Shown one piece after another: positions 27,512-36,481 of a stretch of DNA of 64,000 nt; the first letter of the stretch is position 1; every line of letters starts with the position of its first letter. Made by a program: the position numbers and the translations under genes. Source of the DNA: Anaerotignum neopropionicum (GTDB taxonomy: Bacteria > Bacillota > Clostridia > Lachnospirales > Anaerotignaceae); the NCBI RefSeq assembly GCF_001571775.1, contig NZ_LRVM01000005.1, positions 162,854 through 226,853 of the forward strand. Direction: 5' to 3'. The notes under the pieces were generated by a model that had not been told where the DNA came from, searched no databases, and saw only the letters and a program-made list of their open reading frames with translations.

Positions 27512-28744
27512 TCAACAATCCTTATAATATTCTAATGCTTCCAAGGAAAAAGGGTGCAATTCCCTTCCCCTTGATTTTACATATTGTATCGTTTGCTCTA
27601 AAATATACTTCATTGTCATATCCAAATCTAAATATGCCAACCTGCGGGCTTCCTCAAGCCCGTCAAAGGGTTCCCTATTTGGTTCAATGAAGTCCGCGAT
27701 ATAAATTATTTTTTCCAATAAAGTCATATTTGCCTTGCCTGTGGTATGAAAACGAATTGCGCCTAAAATATCTTCATCCTCCACCAAATAATCCCTTTTT
27801 GCCACCTCAGCCCCTAAAAAAGGATGGATTAGATCGGGAACCATCTTCATAAAATCATCCACAGGAACCTTGTATTCCTTACAAAAGCGATCTCTCACCT
27901 GAGGCGGAAAATCCTTGGCACAGTCATGCAATAGCCCTGCAACCCGTGCCTTTTGTTTATCTTTTTGTGTGCCAAATATTTCAGCTAAGCGCTCCGCTTC
28001 ATCGGCAACACCCATGGTATGGATATATCTTTTGATTGACATTGCAGACTGCAACTTCTCCTGCATTACATCCAATTCCAACATAAATTTCACCTCATCC
28101 TTTTCCTCATCCTGATATAAACAGAATTTACGGATATAATCCTCCACCGCTTGAGGCAATAAGTATTTAATTGGTTCCTCTCTTCTTGCGCGCTCTCTGA
28201 TATCCGAAGAAGAAATTGCCAATGCCGGCACTTCCATAAAATGAATGCGCGTGGTAAATTTCTCCCTAATTTCCCGAATATCTCCGTTCAAACGCTCTCT
28301 GTCATATCCCGGTCGGGTAACCGCAACAAAATCACACAACGATAAAAGCCGTTCCGGCTCTTTCCAGCTCATAATCTGATGAATCGCATCTGCGCCAGTG
28401 ATAAAATACAGCCTAACATCCGGACGGCACATACTTTTTAACTCTTCAATGGTATCAATGGTATAGGTTATACCGGGCCGATCAATTTCAATTCTGGACA
28501 CCTCAAAATTTTCATTGCGCATCGTCGCTAAAACAGCCATCAAATAACGATGCTCTGTTTCCGTTATTATCTTATTCTTTTTGTGAGCAGGCCTACCGGA
28601 AGGAATAAAAATAACCTTGTCCACATTAAAACGATGGCGCACGGCTTCCGCCGTCACCAAGTGTCCATTATGGATGGGGTCAAAGGTTCCGCCCATAATA
28701 GCAATGCTCTTGCAGTCTTTATAACCTGCTATTTCATTTCTCAT
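27512..28744 (-). CDS. nadD-yqeK: Fused nicotinate-nucleotide adenylyltransferase and YqeK HD hydrolase
   Basis: A 410-residue two-domain protein. Residues about 10-205 are NadD, which makes deamido-NAD from nicotinate mononucleotide and ATP: GGTFDPIHNGHLVTAEAV is the nucleotidyltransferase HxGH motif and the SSSDIRERARR-type segment (here ISSSDIRERARREEP) is the second. Residues about 215-410 are YqeK, an HD-domain phosphohydrolase that cleaves Ap4A symmetrically: HTMGVADEA, then LLHDCAKD holds the HD pair. In Bacillus they are separate neighbouring genes; fusion is known in Clostridia. Confidence 0.94.
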   Translation of the reverse strand: MRNEIAGYKDCKSIAIMGGTFDPIHNGHLVTAEAVRHRFNVDKVIFIPSGRPAHKKNKIITETEHRYLMAVLATMRNENFEVSRIEIDRPGITYTIDTIEELKSMCRPDVRLYFITGADAIHQIMSWKEPERLLSLCDFVAVTRPGYDRERLNGDIREIREKFTTRIHFMEVPALAISSSDIRERARREEPIKYLLPQAVEDYIRKFCLYQDEEKDEVKFMLELDVMQEKLQSAMSIKRYIHTMGVADEAERLAEIFGTQKDKQKARVAGLLHDCAKDFPPQVRDRFCKEYKVPVDDFMKMVPDLIHPFLGAEVAKRDYLVEDEDILGAIRFHTTGKANMTLLEKIIYIADFIEPNREPFDGLEEARRLAYLDLDMTMKYILEQTIQYVKSRGRELHPFSLEALEYYKDC

Positions 28745-28756
28745 AGGAACGCCTCT

Positions 28757-29887
28757 TTATCTTTTCTTATCCAATCGTTTTACTTCTGCCAGTCTTTGTA
28801 ATGCAAAGCCGTAATCACCCGCAGTTTTTTTTACCGCATCCCATAGCAGGCGCAGTCCATCAAATATGACTTCCTTCGTTTCTTCATCTTCATCCTTTAA
28901 GGCTTGCAGCGTACGGTATGCATTTTTCGGCGATAAAACAACCTCTCCTTGCTCATCCGCTTGGGTCGTGGAAAGCAGCTCAAACAATGCATCCACAAAT
29001 TTTTCCCTTTTTTGCGGTGTTAGGCTTTTCAACCAGCTTTTCAGTGTTTTATCCCAAAATTTACTTTCCATAGAAACAGCTTCCAAACGAACAAAGTCTT
29101 TTCCCGATACCTCCCAGGAATAAGGATCATGCTGTAGCAAACCCTTTTCTGCACTCTTGACAACCGTATATCCGCCTTGATGGTTCATGATCATCCCAAT
29201 AATGGAGGATTCGGGTACAAAAGAATGCACTTTAAAAATAATATCCTTATACCCTTGAAAGCGCAGCATTCCTTCTTGAAACCCAGGGCCGTCATGATTA
29301 TAAATACATAAAATGCGATCTTGAATTTTGCGAGGGCAAACCGCCGAAGCAAAAACAGCCAAATTTCCGCCCTTTGAATGTCCGCCGATGCGAATATCCC
29401 CCGATAAATTTTGCGCTGCATACATAAGATATGCCGCCGCCGCAATTTGCGCAGGAACAAAATCCAAAAAGCTCATATTAAAATCTTCTTTCCACCCAAT
29501 CAGCGACAAATCTGTTCCTCTGTATGCAACAAAAAAGGTGCCATCCCCCAAAAGAACGGTAAGCGCGGCAAATTGCGCCTCTATTTCCATGTCCACCTGA
29601 TCAACGTAATAGCATACCTCCATGTTTTGAAACCGCCTGCTTTTGCCCATGAGCTGTAAAAGCACAAGATCCTGGGGATCGCGCACATGGAGCTTTTCCA
29701 TGGGCAAATCCTTCACTTGATTCGCCAAGTCCTCAATACGCACCACTGTAGTATCATACTGCTTCAAAACCCCTATAAAATAATGATAGGCTAAACATGT
29801 TAGAATCAGTCCGTCCACATCTTGAAACGGGGATTGTTCTAACGTCAGATCTCCCCGCCAAAGCAGATAATCAAATACGTTAGTCAT
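28757..29887 (-). CDS. Mbeg1-like (DUF2974) lipase-fold protein
   Basis: A 376-residue protein of the DUF2974/Mbeg1-like group with an alpha/beta-hydrolase core. FFVAYRGTDLSLIGWKEDFN is the class 3 lipase-like segment; the nucleophile is in GGHSKGGNLAVFA near residue 170. YNHDGPGFQ follows. It has no signal peptide, so it acts inside the cell. The substrate is unknown. It lies between yhbY and nadD-yqeK with 12-20 base gaps, so it is probably co-transcribed with them. Confidence 0.85.
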   Translation of the reverse strand: MTNVFDYLLWRGDLTLEQSPFQDVDGLILTCLAYHYFIGVLKQYDTTVVRIEDLANQVKDLPMEKLHVRDPQDLVLLQLMGKSRRFQNMEVCYYVDQVDMEIEAQFAALTVLLGDGTFFVAYRGTDLSLIGWKEDFNMSFLDFVPAQIAAAAYLMYAAQNLSGDIRIGGHSKGGNLAVFASAVCPRKIQDRILCIYNHDGPGFQEGMLRFQGYKDIIFKVHSFVPESSIIGMIMNHQGGYTVVKSAEKGLLQHDPYSWEVSGKDFVRLEAVSMESKFWDKTLKSWLKSLTPQKREKFVDALFELLSTTQADEQGEVVLSPKNAYRTLQALKDEDEETKEVIFDGLRLLWDAVKKTAGDYGFALQRLAEVKRLDKKR

Positions 29888-29907
29888 AGAATCCTCTCCC
29901 CCAAGTA

Positions 29908-30210
29908 TTATTTTTTTGCTTTGGGCAGCTCAATGACAGGCTTCATTTTAGACTGACGAAACAATACGAATTTATTGCCAATCACCTGCACAATATCCGC
30001 TCCTGTTCTACTGGCAAGCATTTCTGCCGCCTCAGCCGCCGACAGCATATTATTATCTAAAACACTGACTTTTATCAATTCTCTGGCTTCCAACGCACTA
30101 TGCACCGTATCTCTCAGCTCAGGCGTTACACCGTTTTTCCCAACCTGAAAAATCGCATCGATTCCGTTTGCCATGGAACGCAAATATGCTCTTTGTTTGC
30201 TCGTTAACAT
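29908..30210 (-). CDS. yhbY: Ribosome assembly RNA-binding protein YhbY (CRM domain)
   Basis: A 100-residue single CRM-domain protein that binds pre-50S particles. LTSKQRAYLRSMANGIDAIFQVGKNG with the conserved GxxG (GKNG) RNA-binding loop is diagnostic, then ALEARELIKV and IGNKFVLFRQSK. The ATG at 30210 is 5 bases after GGAGG; the in-frame TTG at 30222 overlaps this site and is rejected. First gene of the yhbY to rsfS cluster. Confidence 0.94.
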   Translation of the reverse strand: MLTSKQRAYLRSMANGIDAIFQVGKNGVTPELRDTVHSALEARELIKVSVLDNNMLSAAEAAEMLASRTGADIVQVIGNKFVLFRQSKMKPVIELPKAKK

Positions 30211-30552
30211 AAAATCCTCCAATTTATTTATACTTTCTCACTATAATCCTTAACATCATAGCACACAAACGTCTGTTTTGCAATCTTGCCCCCAAAAAAA
30301 GCACATTTTATCCATTTTTTGGCCACTCGTCTTTTTTTCTAAAAAAAAGATTGTTCCGTCAAACGATTGATGATAAAATATAGTATATTATACAAAAGTG
30401 GGTATGATTCATTTTCGTGTTTCCACGAGTTTAACATGCCCTCATAAGCTGATTTGTATTATATTAATTCAATTTGTATTTTGCTAAAATTAATGCAAGC
30501 TTTAAAAATATTATAATCACTTTTGTTCCTGTAGAAATAGGAGGAAAGCAGC
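30211..30552. other. Intergenic gap between divergent yhbY and cupin regulator
   Basis: This 342-base AT-rich gap holds promoters for both directions but I could not fix a convincing pair of boxes. A ribosome binding site AGGAGG (30540-30545) serves the plus-strand gene. No gene or conserved RNA seen. Confidence 0.5.
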
Positions 30553-31104
30553 ATGGATTTTCAAATCGGTTCACGACTTCGGGAACTGCGAAATAATAAA
30601 AAATTGAGTATTGCGGAGCTCTCTAAAATTTCCGATGTGAGTACGGGCTTAATCAGCCAAATCGAGCGTGATTTGGTAGTCCCCTCCGTTGTCAGCCTTT
30701 GGCGATTGGCCAATGCTTTGGACACAAATATTAATTATTTTTTTGAAGAACAGCAGCAAGAAGACGGAGTGCTCATCCGTCGGGGAGATCATAAAATCAT
30801 TGTAACCCATCGAAATAATAGCTTTTACAAGCTTTTGTCTCCCACACGAGCCGGTCATTTGTTAGATATGACGGAAGTTCGTTTGAAAAGCGGCTGTGCC
30901 TATGAAAAAGAAACCCTTTGCCATAGTGGTGAAGAATGTGGATATGTTTTAAAAGGCACATTGACGGTTCACCTAAATGGAAACGAATATGTGCTTTATG
31001 AAGGCGACAGTATTTATTTTAACAGCTCTCTCCCCCATAAGTATATCAATAACTCTGAGGAAGAATGCATCTCCATTTGGGCAATGACACCTCCATTTTT
31101 TTAA
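30553..31104 (+). CDS. XRE-family regulator with cupin sensor domain
   Basis: A 183-residue DNA-binding protein. Residues about 7-62 form a helix-turn-helix: LRELRNNKKLSIAELSKISD and GLISQIERDLVVPSVVSL. Residues about 105-180 form a cupin barrel, CHSGEECGYVLKGTL and EGDSIYFNSSLPHKYIN, likely binding a small ligand. Such regulators control amino acid, polyamine or peptide metabolism. It may control the dipeptidase/DUF819 pair across the repeat, but this is inferred only from proximity. Confidence 0.9.
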   Translation: MDFQIGSRLRELRNNKKLSIAELSKISDVSTGLISQIERDLVVPSVVSLWRLANALDTNINYFFEEQQQEDGVLIRRGDHKIIVTHRNNSFYKLLSPTRAGHLLDMTEVRLKSGCAYEKETLCHSGEECGYVLKGTLTVHLNGNEYVLYEGDSIYFNSSLPHKYINNSEEECISIWAMTPPFF

Positions 31105-31143
31105 GAATCTGCGCTGCGAAATTTGCAGCGTATTTTTATTTTA

Positions 31144-31402
31144 TCTATAAAGTCAAAACCATGAGGGCTTGCCCTCAAACACCCACAAGGGTTTCACCCT
31201 TGACCCATCTGAAACCGCTTAGCTATGCGGTTTCAATAAAAGTTTTTGGTCTTGCTTTTTTCAAAAAGCAAGCAGGCTTGGATGGAACAGCGAAGAAAAC
31301 GCTGCCATCACACAATGATGGTTTTGGGCAACAAAATTTCTGACCCAACGCCCGAGGGTTTCGGCAATCAAAGAAACAGACAAAAATATCCGCCTCAGAG
31401 TG
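31144..31402. repeat. First copy of a tandem 259-bp repeat
   Basis: Begins TCTATAAAGTCAAAACC and matches the next copy at over 90% by eye. It contains a GAAACCGCTTAGCTATGCGGTTTC hairpin (split: GAAACCGC / GCGGTTTC around a 9-base loop) and CTTGCTTTTTTC / AAAAAGCAAG. It has no convincing gene; open frames across it are repeat artefacts. The final hairpin is degraded in this copy. Confidence 0.85.
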
Positions 31403-31656
31403 TCTATAAAGTCAAAACCTTGATGGCTTTGCCCTCAAACACCCACAAGGGTTTCACCCTTGACCCATCTGAAACCGCTTAGCTATGCGGTTTCAATAAA
31501 AGTTTTTGGTCTTGCTTTTTTCAAAAAGCAAGCAGGTTTGGATGGTACAGCGAAGAAAACGCTTCCATCACACAGTGATGGTTTTGCGCAGCAAAATTCC
31601 TAACCCAACGCCCGAAGGTTTCGGCAATCAAAGAGACGGACAAAAATGTCCGCCTC
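31403..31656. repeat. Second copy of the tandem repeat
   Basis: Starts directly after the first copy with the same TCTATAAAGTCAAAACC and differs at scattered positions. Its end keeps the complete terminator hairpin. A 259-bp period with both copies in the same direction suggests duplication of a dispersed intergenic element. Confidence 0.85.
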
Positions 31657-31663
31657 TTTTTTT
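31633..31663 (+). terminator. Intrinsic terminator ending the repeat
   Basis: Stem GAG-A-CGGACA / TGTCCG-C-CTC with an AAAA loop and seven T after it. It should end plus-strand transcription from the cupin regulator. Confidence 0.78.
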
Positions 31664-31734
31664 GAGGTTATTGAGTCTTAATAGAATCTCATTTAAATTA
31701 CCTTTTTGTAAAAACATCGGGAAGCTTTTAATAT

Positions 31735-32706
31735 TTAACCAATCACTCTGTGTATCAGGTTTAACCAGTTGCCACCGGAAACCATCTCCAACTCTTTCTC
31801 CGTAAATCCTGCTGCCTTCATTTTAATCAGCAATTCAGGAACCTTGGAACAATCCTCCAAGCCAACGGTAAATGAGGTTTCTTGACTGCTGTAACTCCTC
31901 ATTGAGTCTGTCGATAAAAATTCAAAGAAATCAAAACCGAAGCCAAGATGCTCTACGCCGATTTTGTCCGCTATGTAGGATGCATGTTTAACCAAATTAT
32001 CTACATTTTGCCCATTGACATCCTCACTTACAAAAAGATTGAAGGAGTTTAAGCCCACCAAACCTTTTGTATCTCTTATTTCCAATAGCTGTTCGTCCGT
32101 TAAGTTTCTAGCCGCTGCCGCCAGCGCCTTTGCATTGGAGTGAGATGCTAGAATTGGGCCTTCCGATACATCCATAACATCCCAAAAGGAACGCTCATTG
32201 AGATGGGAAACATCCATAATCATTTTTTTGTGCTGAAGCAAACGAACGGCTTTTTTGCCAAGCTCTGTCAGCCCTCTGCAAGGATCACCCTGCACGCCTG
32301 TTGCCAATGGGTTTTGCTCGTTCCATGTCAGCATGGCATGACGGGCACCAAAATCGTAAAGCATATGAATTTGCTCCACATCCTCTCCGATGCCAGAAAG
32401 GCCTTCCATCCCCAATAGGATAAAGAATTTTCCCGCTTTTTTCGCCGCTTCGATTTCAGCCATGTTATGCACCAATACCGCCTTATCACACTCAGCCATT
32501 TCCTCCTTTGTTGCCTTCAGGATTTGCTCTAGCCTTTTCGATGGTTCTTTGTCATAAGGTGGGTCAATCCAAATGACGAAACAGCCTCCCTCAACTCCGC
32601 CTTTACGCAATCTGGTCAGGTGGTGGTTCTTAATTACCTGCGTTTCCCCAAGCAGGCGTTTGATGGTGACATCGGTAAAGATGTCAGAATGTCCGTCAAA
32701 AATCAT
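31735..32706 (-). CDS. Membrane dipeptidase family (M19) zinc dipeptidase
   Basis: A 323-residue renal-dipeptidase-type enzyme. FDGHSDIFTDV holds the first zinc ligands (HxD); GMEGLSGIGEDVEQI supplies the bridging glutamate; MDVSHLNERSFWDV and ILASHSNAKAL give further histidine ligands; LGFGFDFFEF follows. No signal peptide, so it acts in the cytoplasm despite the family name. It lies 44 bases after a DUF819 membrane protein on the same strand, hinting at uptake or export of its peptide substrate or product. Confidence 0.9.
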   Translation of the reverse strand: MIFDGHSDIFTDVTIKRLLGETQVIKNHHLTRLRKGGVEGGCFVIWIDPPYDKEPSKRLEQILKATKEEMAECDKAVLVHNMAEIEAAKKAGKFFILLGMEGLSGIGEDVEQIHMLYDFGARHAMLTWNEQNPLATGVQGDPCRGLTELGKKAVRLLQHKKMIMDVSHLNERSFWDVMDVSEGPILASHSNAKALAAAARNLTDEQLLEIRDTKGLVGLNSFNLFVSEDVNGQNVDNLVKHASYIADKIGVEHLGFGFDFFEFLSTDSMRSYSSQETSFTVGLEDCSKVPELLIKMKAAGFTEKELEMVSGGNWLNLIHRVIG

Positions 32707-32750
32707 AATACTCCTCTTTTCGTCTCTAAAAAACTCATTTGCTTATGTGT

Positions 32751-33968
32751 TTATGCGCCAAACAATTGTCCGATGAAGGTGCCGAAATATGTACCAATGA
32801 CATAACCCAGTGTACCAACCAGCATAATAGGGCCTACTAATTTTACCCAGCCCTTGGAAATCGCCATTGCCGCCGCTGTCGTAGGACCGCCAATGTTTGC
32901 ATTTGATGCAAGAATGATTTCCTCCAGATTGAATTTGAACAATTTGCCAAAAACAAAGCAAAAAAGCATATTTCCAACAACCATAATCAGGCAGAATACA
33001 AACAGCCATGGTGCATTTACAATAATTTGTTTAATGGATGCAGGAACGCCGATAACAAATAAGAACAAATAAATTAAGTATGTACCGATTTCCTGAGCAC
33101 CTGCTGTTTTTTCCACATGTTTTGAACCAAAGGTTGCCACAAGCATAGCTACGGTTGTCATAATCAAGTATTTGTTACTAAATAAAGCGTTAACAGTTTT
33201 TAAGAAAGGGTTACTCGTAGGAATCGCTGTGCCTAAAATTTTTGCAATTGAAAAGGAAATCCAGACAATAATGGCACTGATTGCAAAATCAACAGCAATA
33301 TCTCTTAAAGAAATGGGTTTTCTTTCCCAGTATGCAGCTGCTTGTGTTTTTGCTGCTTCATCAACACCAACACTTTCCACCTCATCCAAATGGGGATGCT
33401 TATAGGCCTTGCGGAAAAAACTAATGCTTGGAATTGCAATCAATACAAAGAAGTAACAAGCCATCAAAAGGTTATCCGCAACGGTTGTAGCCGCAACAGT
33501 CTCACCAGGAATTGCAAAGGAACCTGACAAAGTAGCAAAGTTCACACCTCCACCAATGTAGGAGCCTGTCATCATTGCCGCAACACCAGCAGGATCGGGA
33601 ACGCTGTTCTGCAATAAATTGAAGGCCACAACTGCGGAAACAGTTGTACCAATAGAACCAATTAAGAAAATAAATAATAATTTCCCAGATTCCTTCCAAA
33701 TTTTGCGAATATCACACTGCAGCAGCAGCAGGGGGATCGCCAAGGGTACTACATAACCCCAAATAATGTCATCAAACCAAGGGGCACTTGTGGGAATAAC
33801 GTTAAAGTTTGTTAATAGCAATGCTCCAATCAGCGCAATAATTGCACCGGATAGTTTGGAGGCCCAAGCCCATGTCTGCTCTGCGTAAATGGAGAACGCA
33901 ACCCAGCCACAAGTAATGGCCATGAGTGCCCACGTGTTGTCAGCACTAATCAATGTTGAACCTGTCAT
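32751..33968 (-). CDS. DUF819 (YjcL-like) membrane protein
   Basis: A 405-residue polytopic membrane protein with ten or more hydrophobic helices. Features include GSYIGGGVNFATLSGSF and NANIGGPTTAAAMAISKGW, repeated glycine-rich motifs of the DUF819/YjcL family related to sodium-dependent transporters. The start is the ATG at 33968 behind AAAGGAGGAG; the frame is open further upstream but lacks a site. Co-transcribed with the dipeptidase; substrate unknown. Confidence 0.88.
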   Translation of the reverse strand: MTGSTLISADNTWALMAITCGWVAFSIYAEQTWAWASKLSGAIIALIGALLLTNFNVIPTSAPWFDDIIWGYVVPLAIPLLLLQCDIRKIWKESGKLLFIFLIGSIGTTVSAVVAFNLLQNSVPDPAGVAAMMTGSYIGGGVNFATLSGSFAIPGETVAATTVADNLLMACYFFVLIAIPSISFFRKAYKHPHLDEVESVGVDEAAKTQAAAYWERKPISLRDIAVDFAISAIIVWISFSIAKILGTAIPTSNPFLKTVNALFSNKYLIMTTVAMLVATFGSKHVEKTAGAQEIGTYLIYLFLFVIGVPASIKQIIVNAPWLFVFCLIMVVGNMLFCFVFGKLFKFNLEEIILASNANIGGPTTAAAMAISKGWVKLVGPIMLVGTLGYVIGTYFGTFIGQLFGA

Positions 33969-34377
33969 AATATCTCCTCCTTTAAATAAAAAATTAAAAA
34001 GTAAAATTCCGTGTTTGCACTTTTGCTGCAAAATGCAAACTTAAGACCAATGAAGAATCATTCAATATCTTGAATTAATTCAATATCTTGAATCTTTGTT
34101 CACAATACTATCATTTTTTTCTTTTTCTGTCAATCACGCAAATAACGAAAGCATTCCCGTTTTATTATATTTTTTTTCAGCCTTATTCATGCAACCATCG
34201 TTTTTTTGTACAATTTCTTATTGACTATTTTATGAAATATAACGAAATAATCAAAAAAAACCACTAATATTTTTTTACTATAATTAAACTCTGCTTGTTC
34301 TTTTTTAAATACAAAAAGGCCATGCTTTTTAAACATGACCTTTTAAATCAGACGCTTGATACATTATGCATTACGAC
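33969..34377. other. Gap with pyk terminator and upstream AT-rich DNA
   Basis: About 400 AT-rich bases. The left part should hold the DUF819 promoter (an ATTCAATATCTTGAAT-type repeat occurs twice near 34067-34096, possibly an operator). The right part holds the pyk terminator. No gene seen. Confidence 0.5.
34313..34344 (-). terminator. Terminator after pyk
   Basis: Minus-strand stem AAAAGGTCATG / CATGGCCTTTTT with a TTTAAAAAG loop, about 35 bases past the pyk stop. Confidence 0.8.
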
Positions 34378-36147
34378 TCATCCTTTATGCTTATTCTGGG
34401 GCAACCCCGCACAAACAAACCCCGTAGATGCATCCACAGAAATCAGCGCATCATTTGGAATAAAGTCTGTTACTTTTGCATTACAAACAATTACCGGTAT
34501 ATCCAAAGCTCTGCCTGCAATTTCTGCGTGGCAATCATCACTATGATCCATCGGCCCTACAATAATGGCCGAAGCCTTTTGAATATAAGGCATAAAATCG
34601 TTATCCGTAGCTGCTACAACAAGAATATCACCTTTTTGGAAGTTACGTTCCATATCTTCCCGTCTTTTTATGACTCTTGCTCTGCCACTGGCCTTTTTTG
34701 TACCCACACCTATGCCTTTGAAAAGCACATCTCCAACAATATCCACCCGAAGGGTATTGGTTGCACCGCTTACACCAAGGGGCATGCCTAATGCCAAAAC
34801 AACTGTATCGCCATTTTTCACAAGCCCACTTTTTTGAATAATATTCATGCCAGTATCAAAAACCTGTCCTTGCTGCAGCTTTTCTTTATAGAGCATTGGC
34901 TTGCAGCCCCAAACCAAATTAAGCTGACGCCATACCTGATCCGACATGGTTGCTGCAACAATAGGGCAAACCGGTCTATGCTTGGAGATCATTCTTGCTG
35001 TAAAGCCAGACTGTGTAATAGTGGATATACATGCCGTATTCAATTCAGCAGCCGTTGTACAAGCAGCAAAGCTGATTGCGTTGGTAATATTTGTTGTTAC
35101 GCCGTCAGGCTGTCTGGTCAATAATTTACTGTAATTAATGCTGCTTTCTGCTTTTTCCGCAATACGAGCCATGGTTGCAACTGCCTCAAGGGGGAAACTC
35201 CCTGCCGCTGTTTCGCCGGAAAGCATAATGGAATCACTGCCGTCAAAAATAGCGTTTGCAACGTCGTTTGCCTCTGCTCTGGTGGGTCTTGGGCTGTTCA
35301 CCATGCTCTCTAGCATTTGGGTGGCCGTAATGACAGGTTTACTGCGCTGATTTGCCTTTGCAATCAACTGTTTTTGAACCAACGGCACTTCTTCCGGTGG
35401 TATTTCCACACCCAAGTCCCCTCTAGCAACCATAATGCCATCAGAAACCTCTAAAATTTCATCAATATGGTCTACGCCCTCTTGATTTTCAATTTTCGCA
35501 ATAATATGAATGCCATCGCCGCCGTTTTCTTCCAATACCTTTCTAATTCTTGTCACATCTGAAGCAGATCGGATAAAGGAGGCAGCAACAATATCAAAGT
35601 CATTGGCAATCCCGAATTTCAAATCTTCAATATCTTTTTCTGTTAAAGCTGGCAAATTTACTTTAATGCCGGGGAGATTCACCCCTTTTCTGGACCCAAC
35701 CTTACCACCGTTTACAACAGTGCATTGCACTTCCGGCCCTGCGATTCGGTCTACCTTCAATTCAATTAAGCCATCATCAATCAATACACGGGAACCAACC
35801 TGCAAATCATTGGGTAAGTCCAAATAGGTTACGGATACCTTTTCCTTCGTCCCCTCCACATCTTCCGTGGTTAATGTAAATCTATCGCCCTCTTCCAAAA
35901 GAATCTTCCCCTCGGCAAAGGTTTTAATTCTAATTTCAGGGCCTTTAGTATCCAAAATTAAGGGAATGGGTGCCCCCAGTTCCTCTCTGGCTTGTTTTAA
36001 TTTATTAATCATTTCCCCATGGGATTCATAGGTTCCATGAGAAAAATTCACACGGGCAGCATCCAATCCATTTTGAATTAATTTTTTCATAATTTCAACA
36101 CTGTCCGTTGCTGGTCCCAGTGTACAAACAATTTTCGTCCTGCGCAT
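34378..36147 (-). CDS. pyk: Pyruvate kinase with C-terminal PEP-utiliser domain
   Basis: Final enzyme of glycolysis, PEP + ADP to pyruvate + ATP. The 589-residue protein has MRRTKIVCTLGPAT, ARVNFSHG, LDTKGPEIR, IIAKIENQEGV, MVARGDLGVEIP and TATQMLESM, the substrate and metal sites. After residue about 475 an extra domain contains SGRARVIKRREDMERNFQKG and VGPMDHSDDCHAEIAGRALDIPVIV, a PEP-mobile-like extension found in many Firmicutes pyruvate kinases; its GPMDH replaces the usual GGxTSH histidine motif. Downstream of pfkA. Confidence 0.96.
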   Translation of the reverse strand: MRRTKIVCTLGPATDSVEIMKKLIQNGLDAARVNFSHGTYESHGEMINKLKQAREELGAPIPLILDTKGPEIRIKTFAEGKILLEEGDRFTLTTEDVEGTKEKVSVTYLDLPNDLQVGSRVLIDDGLIELKVDRIAGPEVQCTVVNGGKVGSRKGVNLPGIKVNLPALTEKDIEDLKFGIANDFDIVAASFIRSASDVTRIRKVLEENGGDGIHIIAKIENQEGVDHIDEILEVSDGIMVARGDLGVEIPPEEVPLVQKQLIAKANQRSKPVITATQMLESMVNSPRPTRAEANDVANAIFDGSDSIMLSGETAAGSFPLEAVATMARIAEKAESSINYSKLLTRQPDGVTTNITNAISFAACTTAAELNTACISTITQSGFTARMISKHRPVCPIVAATMSDQVWRQLNLVWGCKPMLYKEKLQQGQVFDTGMNIIQKSGLVKNGDTVVLALGMPLGVSGATNTLRVDIVGDVLFKGIGVGTKKASGRARVIKRREDMERNFQKGDILVVAATDNDFMPYIQKASAIIVGPMDHSDDCHAEIAGRALDIPVIVCNAKVTDFIPNDALISVDASTGFVCAGLPQNKHKG

Positions 36148-36300
36148 TGCAGTACCTCCTCTTTCTTTTTTTCAAATTAATTTATTGTAAAATGCAATCG
36201 TAACTCTTTGATAAGTAAAACGAATTTTGATTACTATAACCACTCCCAAAGCTATAACTATCAATTTCATTCCAAACGGAGGGATAAACACCGCTTAAGG

Positions 36301-36481
36301 TCTCCGCCTCATCGCCGCAGAACTTAAGAAAGTCCGTCTTCGACTATGCGTAAAATTATTTCATAATTTTACTTATAACGGACGGTGTTTTCAACACTCC
36401 CTATGCATTCTCCGCTTCGCTCCTCCTGCATACTTTTCTTATGCTCTCCGCCTCATTGGCGCAGAACTTAAGAAAGTCCGT
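36301..36481. repeat. Two 37-bp direct repeats and a hairpin between pyk and pfkA
   Basis: TCTCCGCCTCATCGCCGCAG and onward (36301-36337) recurs at 36445-36481 with 3 differences, ending in AAGAAAGTCCGT. Between them is a perfect hairpin GTAAAATTAT-TTC-ATAATTTTAC (36350-36372) and a CTCCGCTTCGCTCC segment. The second copy ends on the pfkA stop codon. Looks like a small mobile or recombination-derived repeat. Confidence 0.8.

Noticed and set aside
31065..31482. Two plus-strand frames with TPTRVSPLTHLKP-type peptides
   Set aside because: They arise from the tandem repeat; the peptides are repeat-derived.
31144..31656. CRISPR array considered
   Set aside because: Only two long copies without spacers; no short repeats of the CRISPR type and no cas genes.
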